64,000 bases of DNA from Proteobacteria bacterium ST_bin14 (GTDB lineage: Bacteria; Pseudomonadota; Alphaproteobacteria; Sphingomonadales; Sphingomonadaceae): contig MSXR01000017.1 of NCBI GenBank assembly GCA_002083655.1, positions 109,854 to 173,853 on the forward strand. The letters are read 5' to 3'. Numbering within the stretch: the stretch's first letter is position 1; each line of letters opens with the position of its first letter. The notes beneath the pieces are model-generated. The model did not search any database. It worked only from the letters and a program-made list of their open reading frames with translations, and was not told where the DNA came from. Below are positions 60,501 to 64,000 of the stretch, piece after piece. A program made the translations under genes and the position numbers.

Positions 60501-60959
60501 ATGGCAACCTACAACCGGGAGACGATCAAGGCCGTGATCGGCACTGAAGTTGGCGTGTCCGACTGGTTGGCCATCACCCAGGACATGGTGAACCAGTTTG
60601 CGGCACTGACCCGCGATCCCGTGGAAATTCACACCAATGTCGAATTGGCGAAACGCACTCCATTTGGCGGCACCATCGCGCATGGGTTGCTGACGCTGTC
60701 GCTGATCGGCGGGTTCTGCACCTCGGCGGAGGTGCTGATGGAAGGTATTACCATGGGCCTCAACTACGGCTTTGACAAAGTGCGCTTCATTGCGCCGGTA
60801 AAGACCGGCTCGCGCCTGCGCGGGCGGTTTTTCCTGCGATCAATGGAGGAGAAAAAGCCCGGCCAATGGGTGTCGACCTTTGACGTGACGATCGAAATCG
60901 AAGGCGAGGACAAGCCCGCGCTCGTCGCCGAATGGCTGGGCATGCAATACGCCGCATAA
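60501..60959 (+). CDS. MaoC-like enoyl-CoA hydratase
   Basis: A 152-residue single-hotdog protein of the MaoC dehydratase family: ITQDMVNQFAALTRDPVEIH (hydratase-2 motif with Asp and His), then FGGTIAHGLLTLSLIGG and NYGFDKVRFIAPVKTGSRLR. Such proteins hydrate 2-enoyl-CoA to (R)-3-hydroxyacyl-CoA. The Asp and His of DPVEIH fit the catalytic pair. GGAGGGG lies upstream of the ATG. With the HSD17B4-like SDR downstream it can provide the R-specific hydration and oxidation steps of a beta-oxidation cycle, which would make up for the crotonase-like protein of this island with its missing Glu. Confidence 0.9.
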   Translation: MATYNRETIKAVIGTEVGVSDWLAITQDMVNQFAALTRDPVEIHTNVELAKRTPFGGTIAHGLLTLSLIGGFCTSAEVLMEGITMGLNYGFDKVRFIAPVKTGSRLRGRFFLRSMEEKKPGQWVSTFDVTIEIEGEDKPALVAEWLGMQYAA

Positions 60960-61034
60960 CATCGAACCGGCGATCATGCGGCAGCGCATATCGCCCCCGA
61001 ACAGGCATCCCGAACAGGCATCAGGAGAGAATTG

Positions 61035-61955
61035 ATGACAATTCGTTTTGACAATCGCGTGGCCATTATCACCGGCGCGGGTAATGGGCTTGGCCGGCAG
61101 CACGCGCTACAAATGGCGGCGCGCGGTGCCAAGGTGGTGGTCAACGACTATGGCGGCAGCGCCGACGGCACCGGCGGTTCGTCCGAACCGGCGGAACGGG
61201 TAGTCGCAGAGATCATCGCGGCGGGCGGTGAAGCGATGGCGCATGGGGCCAATGTCGCCAATGCCGAACAGGTCGCCGACATGGTCGACAAGACCATGGC
61301 CAAATGGGGCCGGATCGACATTCTGGTCAACAACGCCGGTATCCTGCGCGACCGCGCCTTTGGCAAGATGACGATGGAGGACTGGAACGCGGTGATGACC
61401 GTCCATGTCACCGGCTCGACGATCTGCACCATGGCGGTGTGGCCGCACATGAAGGCCGCCAATTATGGCCGCATCGTCATGACCAGCTCGTCATCGGGCA
61501 TTTACGGCAATTTCGGCCAGTCAAACTATGGCGCGGCCAAGATGGCGGTGATCGGCCTGATGAACGTCCTGCATATTGAAGGCGCTAAGAACAACATCCG
61601 CATCAACACGCTTGCGCCTGGCGCCGCCACACGCATGACCGAAGAGCTGCTCCCCCCACCGGTCATCGCCCTGATGAAGCCCGAATTGGTGACGCCGGGC
61701 CTGCTCTATCTCGTCAGCGAGGACGGCCCGTCACGCGTCATTCTGGACGCCACGGCGGGCGGTTTTGCGCGAACCTATATCCATGAAACGGAAGGCGTCT
61801 GCTTTGCCCCGGGCGACTGCACGCCCGAAAATGTTGCCGCCCATTTCGCTGAAATCTCTGATCCGGCAGGCCAGCATCTGTATGAAGGCGGTGGCGAACA
61901 GGTCATGAAGTTCGTAACCAAAGCGGCCGCCGTGGCCGGAATGAAACTGGGCTGA
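61035..61955 (+). CDS. HSD17B4-like (R)-3-hydroxyacyl-CoA dehydrogenase, SDR
   Basis: A 306-residue SDR of the peroxisomal multifunctional enzyme type 2 branch: ITGAGNGLGRQHALQMAARG, VVVNDYGGSADGTGGSSEPA (typical long insert after the second strand), VNNAGILRDRAF and the catalytic SNYGAAKMAV. The C-terminal part is longer than in simple SDRs (CFAPGDCTPENVAAHFAEI). It should oxidise (R)-3-hydroxyacyl-CoA with NAD. ATG 61035 has AGGAGAGA upstream. It follows the MaoC gene by 75 bases and probably shares its promoter. Confidence 0.92.
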   Translation: MTIRFDNRVAIITGAGNGLGRQHALQMAARGAKVVVNDYGGSADGTGGSSEPAERVVAEIIAAGGEAMAHGANVANAEQVADMVDKTMAKWGRIDILVNNAGILRDRAFGKMTMEDWNAVMTVHVTGSTICTMAVWPHMKAANYGRIVMTSSSSGIYGNFGQSNYGAAKMAVIGLMNVLHIEGAKNNIRINTLAPGAATRMTEELLPPPVIALMKPELVTPGLLYLVSEDGPSRVILDATAGGFARTYIHETEGVCFAPGDCTPENVAAHFAEISDPAGQHLYEGGGEQVMKFVTKAAAVAGMKLG

Positions 61956-61990
61956 TCGACTGGCCAGGACGATGGTGTAGGTAGGGCGGG

Positions 61991-62830
61991 ATGACCCGTA
62001 ACCGCCTTCCCGTCGTCCTGGCGACTGCGCTCGCCTTGCTGGCGTTCGCGGGAAATTCGCTGCTGACCAGAGCGGCGCTCGCAGGGGGTGGGATCGCCCC
62101 GGACAGTTTCGCCGCGATTCGACTGGGCGCTGGTGCCGCCATGTTGCTGGCGATTGGGATCGGGCGGGGGCTGGCGGTCAGGCCGCGCGCCGCCGATCTG
62201 CCGGGCATTATCGCGCTGTTCGCCTACGCCGCTGCCTTTACCCGCGCCTATGTCAGCCTTGGGGCCGCGACGGGGGCGCTGATCCTGTTCACTTCGGTGC
62301 AAATGACCATCGTCGCGGGAGGCCTTGTGGGTGGCGCTTTCCTCAGCATGCGTCAGGGTGCAGGCATTTTGATCGCCTTGTCGGGCCTTGCCTGGCTACT
62401 CGCCCCCGGCGTTACTGCCACGCCGACGCTCGGCGCGGCTGCGCTGATGACGGCGGCGGGGGTCGCGTGGGGCGTCTATACCCTGATCGGGCGGGGCAGC
62501 GGCGCGGCGATTGCAAGGACCGCGCGCAATTTCATCGGCACCATCCCCCTCGCCCTTGTGTTGGTTGCCATGGCAGGGCTGGATGGCACGCCGACAGCGA
62601 TCATGCTGGCGGTGGCATCAGGCGCGATCACATCGGCGCTGGGCTATGTCATCTGGTACAGCGTGTTGCCCAGCCTATCGGCGGTCACGGCGGCAAGCCT
62701 GCAATTGCTGGTGCCGGTCATCACGGCGCTGGGGAGCCTGATCTGGCTGCGCGAGCCGCTGACCATCACCTTGGCGGGAGCCAGCCTGCTGATCCTGGCC
62801 GGTGTCGCGATGACGCTCAGGCGATCATGA
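61991..62830 (+). CDS. DMT-superfamily transporter (EamA family)
   Basis: The 279-residue product has ten hydrophobic segments and two EamA repeats, for example ALALLAFAGNSLLTRAALAG at the start, AYVSLGAATGALILFTSVQM in the first repeat, and LGYVIWYSVLPSLSAVTAAS plus LQLLVPVITALGSLIWLREP in the second. It is an inner-membrane exporter or importer of small metabolites. The ATG follows AGGGCGGG. Genes of this family often stand beside an AraC-type regulator, and indeed the remnant of one is convergent with its end. Its link to the island upstream is uncertain. Confidence 0.9.
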   Translation: MTRNRLPVVLATALALLAFAGNSLLTRAALAGGGIAPDSFAAIRLGAGAAMLLAIGIGRGLAVRPRAADLPGIIALFAYAAAFTRAYVSLGAATGALILFTSVQMTIVAGGLVGGAFLSMRQGAGILIALSGLAWLLAPGVTATPTLGAAALMTAAGVAWGVYTLIGRGSGAAIARTARNFIGTIPLALVLVAMAGLDGTPTAIMLAVASGAITSALGYVIWYSVLPSLSAVTAASLQLLVPVITALGSLIWLREPLTITLAGASLLILAGVAMTLRRS

Positions 62831-62959
62831 CCCGGCCCGGAAACGGGTCGGCGACACGCCAATTTGCGCCGCGAACGAGCGCGAAAAGCTGCTGCTGCTG
62901 CTGCGAAAGCCGCACGCCAGCGCGATGGCAGTAACGGGTATGCCCGTCCGGGTCAGCAG
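62825..62959 (-). pseudogene. C-terminal remnant of an AraC-family regulator
   Basis: About 44 codons remain: LLTRTGIPVTAIALACGF and RSSSSFSRSFAAQIGVSPTR followed by FRAGS and a TGA. This is the second helix-turn-helix of an AraC protein, with the typical GFRSSSSFSR. The sequence further upstream on this strand no longer resembles AraC; from 62961 on it belongs, on the other strand, to a glutamine-synthetase tail. So the first four-fifths or more of the gene are lost. Confidence 0.82.
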
Positions 62960-62960
62960 C

Positions 62961-63320
62961 ACCCATATGATCCGCGTGCCGGAGGGCAACCGGTTCGAGC
63001 TTCGCCTCGCGGACGGCGCGGTGAACCCTTATCTGAAGCCCCCTGGCGTGCTCGCGGCCGGGCAGGACGGGATGGCGCAGGCGCGCGATCCGGGGCCCCG
63101 GCTGGACATCAACATGTACACCGACGGCCACACCATGCCCAACGCCAAGAAGCTACCGCTCAACCTGTTAGACGCGCTCCGCGCCCTGGAGGGGTCGAGT
63201 GTGCTGCGCGAGGCGCTGGGGTCGCTGGTCCCTGCCTATCTGAAGCTGAAATATGTCGAATGGAACGATTATGCCTGCCATCTGACCCAGTGGGAGCGCG
63301 ACACGACGCTCGATTGCTGA
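62961..63320 (+). pseudogene. C-terminal remnant of a glutamine synthetase (GlnT/type III-like)
   Basis: The 120 residues THMIRVPEGNRFELRLADGA, LDINMYTDGH, KLPLNLLDALRALEGSSVLR, and LKLKYVEWNDYACHLTQWER followed by DTTLDC are the end of a GlnT-type glutamine synthetase, usually about 440 residues long. Similarity begins sharply at 62961. The frame is open upstream to an ATG at 62925, but those codons are antisense to the AraC remnant. The catalytic beta-grasp and most of the barrel are lost, so no activity is expected. Confidence 0.82.
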
Positions 63321-63363
63321 CATGCTGACCAAATAACAAGAAACGCGGGGGAGAGGACGGAAT

Positions 63364-64000
63364 ATGGCAATGCTTCAGGGCAAGGTGGTCGCCGTGACTG
63401 GCGCCGGGCGCGGCATCGGGCGCGAGATCGCGCTGCTTTGCGCGCGTGAAGGAGCCGCCGTCGTCATCAATGATTTCGGCGGATCGGCGGACGGTGAAGG
63501 GTTGGATGCGGGCCCGGCACAGGAAACCGCCAACGATATCAAGGCGGCGGGCGGGCGGGCGATTGCCAACACCGCCAGTGTCGCCGACCCCGCCGGAGCG
63601 GCCTCGATCATCGAGGATGCGGTAAAAGCTTTCGGGCGGATCGACGCGGTGGTGAACAATGCCGGCATCCTGCGCGACCGCATCTGGCACAAGATGAGCC
63701 ATGAGGATTGGAGCGCGGTCATCGACGTCCATCTCAATGGCGCGTTCAACGTATCAAAGGCAGCCACCCCCTATTTCCGCGATCAGCAATCGGGCAGCTT
63801 CATCCACTTCACCTCGACCAGTGGGCTGATCGGCAATTTCGGCCAAGCGAACTACTCCGCCGCCAAGCTCGGCATTGTCGGCCTGTCGCAGTCGATCGCG
63901 CTCGACATGGCGCGCGCGGGGGTGCGCTCCAACTGCATCGCGCCCTTCGCCTGGAGCCGCCTCGTCGCGACCATCCCAGCGACCACGCCCGAGGAGGAAG
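63364..64000 (+). CDS. HSD17B4-like short-chain dehydrogenase (3' end outside window)
   Basis: The gene starts at ATG 63364 with GAGAGGACGG upstream and is still open at the end of the window (212 codons). VTGAGRGIGREIALLCAREG is the cofactor loop, VVINDFGGSADGEG the long loop after the second strand, then VNNAGILRDRIW and the catalytic NYSAAK. It is closely similar in build to the product of 61035-61955, so it is likely another (R)-3-hydroxyacyl-CoA dehydrogenase and possibly a paralogue. No island operator was found upstream. Confidence 0.9.
   Translation, partial: MAMLQGKVVAVTGAGRGIGREIALLCAREGAAVVINDFGGSADGEGLDAGPAQETANDIKAAGGRAIANTASVADPAGAASIIEDAVKAFGRIDAVVNNAGILRDRIWHKMSHEDWSAVIDVHLNGAFNVSKAATPYFRDQQSGSFIHFTSTSGLIGNFGQANYSAAKLGIVGLSQSIALDMARAGVRSNCIAPFAWSRLVATIPATTPEEE

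Noticed and set aside
62925..62960. True N-terminus of a small functional protein at 62925-63320
   Set aside because: The first 12 codons are antisense AraC sequence, and the remainder is only the tail of a glutamine synthetase; there is no Shine-Dalgarno.
1..64000. CRISPR arrays, rRNA and tRNA genes, phage genes
   Set aside because: No regularly spaced direct repeats, no cloverleaf-like gaps and no phage structural genes were recognised on reading; most gaps are too short.

Overview
The window comes from a GC-rich alphaproteobacterium, most likely a member of the Sphingomonadales (Sphingomonas/Sphingopyxis type). The signs are four TonB-dependent receptors of the sphingomonad style, many paired acyl-CoA dehydrogenases and short-chain dehydrogenases (SDRs), and short GC-rich inverted repeats between genes. 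The assignment to order is inference; no rRNA, tRNA or CRISPR was seen.

Layout. 1-6 kb: an incomplete beta-oxidation multifunctional enzyme, an amidase, a pair of acyl-CoA dehydrogenases and a TesB thioesterase, separated by MITE-like repeats. 6.1-6.9 kb: a small membrane protein/XRE regulator module with its own operator. 6.9-13.7 kb: a minus-strand set (two SDRs, APH-type kinase, zinc alcohol dehydrogenase, ACAD10/11-like dehydrogenase) divergent from a regulator with two TetR domains; it resembles the kinase/dehydrogenase pair that handles 4-hydroxyacyl-CoA. 14-25 kb: spinster-type MFS, two TonB receptors, another acyl-CoA dehydrogenase pair and a TetA-like MFS exporter behind a twin palindrome. 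25-29 kb: SDR/GST divergent from CoA ligase/thioesterase. 29-34.6 kb: EF-hand protein with a two-component system, a uracil-DNA glycosylase-family protein, a P-loop kinase and a secreted hydrolase. 34.6-42.3 kb: dctA followed by a TonB receptor and the hydrolase, divergent from dctB-dctD; this DctD lacks the GAFTGA region.

43-62 kb is the most interesting part. It holds a CoA-dependent catabolic island in six or more transcription units. Related 18-bp palindromes (ACTGAACATATGTTCAGT in its perfect form) lie in front of every one: the metal-hydrolase/cupin/ADH/hydrolase operon, the TonB receptor/peptidase pair, the CoA ligase/enoyl-CoA hydratase-like pair, the tetR/thiolase divergent region (thiolase, two acyl-CoA dehydrogenases, epimerase-type reductase), the FAD/NAD-binding oxidoreductase, and the MaoC/SDR unit. 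The TetR-family protein encoded in the middle (52443-53129) is the obvious candidate regulator. Together these suggest uptake, CoA activation and beta-oxidation-like breakdown of a hydrophobic substrate that I cannot name.

The island's edges are ragged. A stretch without a clear gene (possible transposase remnant) lies on the left, a decayed FAD oxidoreductase lies inside, and on the right an AraC tail is joined to a glutamine-synthetase tail at a nearly base-exact breakpoint. The short intergenic repeats that are frequent in 1-14 kb were not seen in the island. The window ends inside a second HSD17B4-like SDR.
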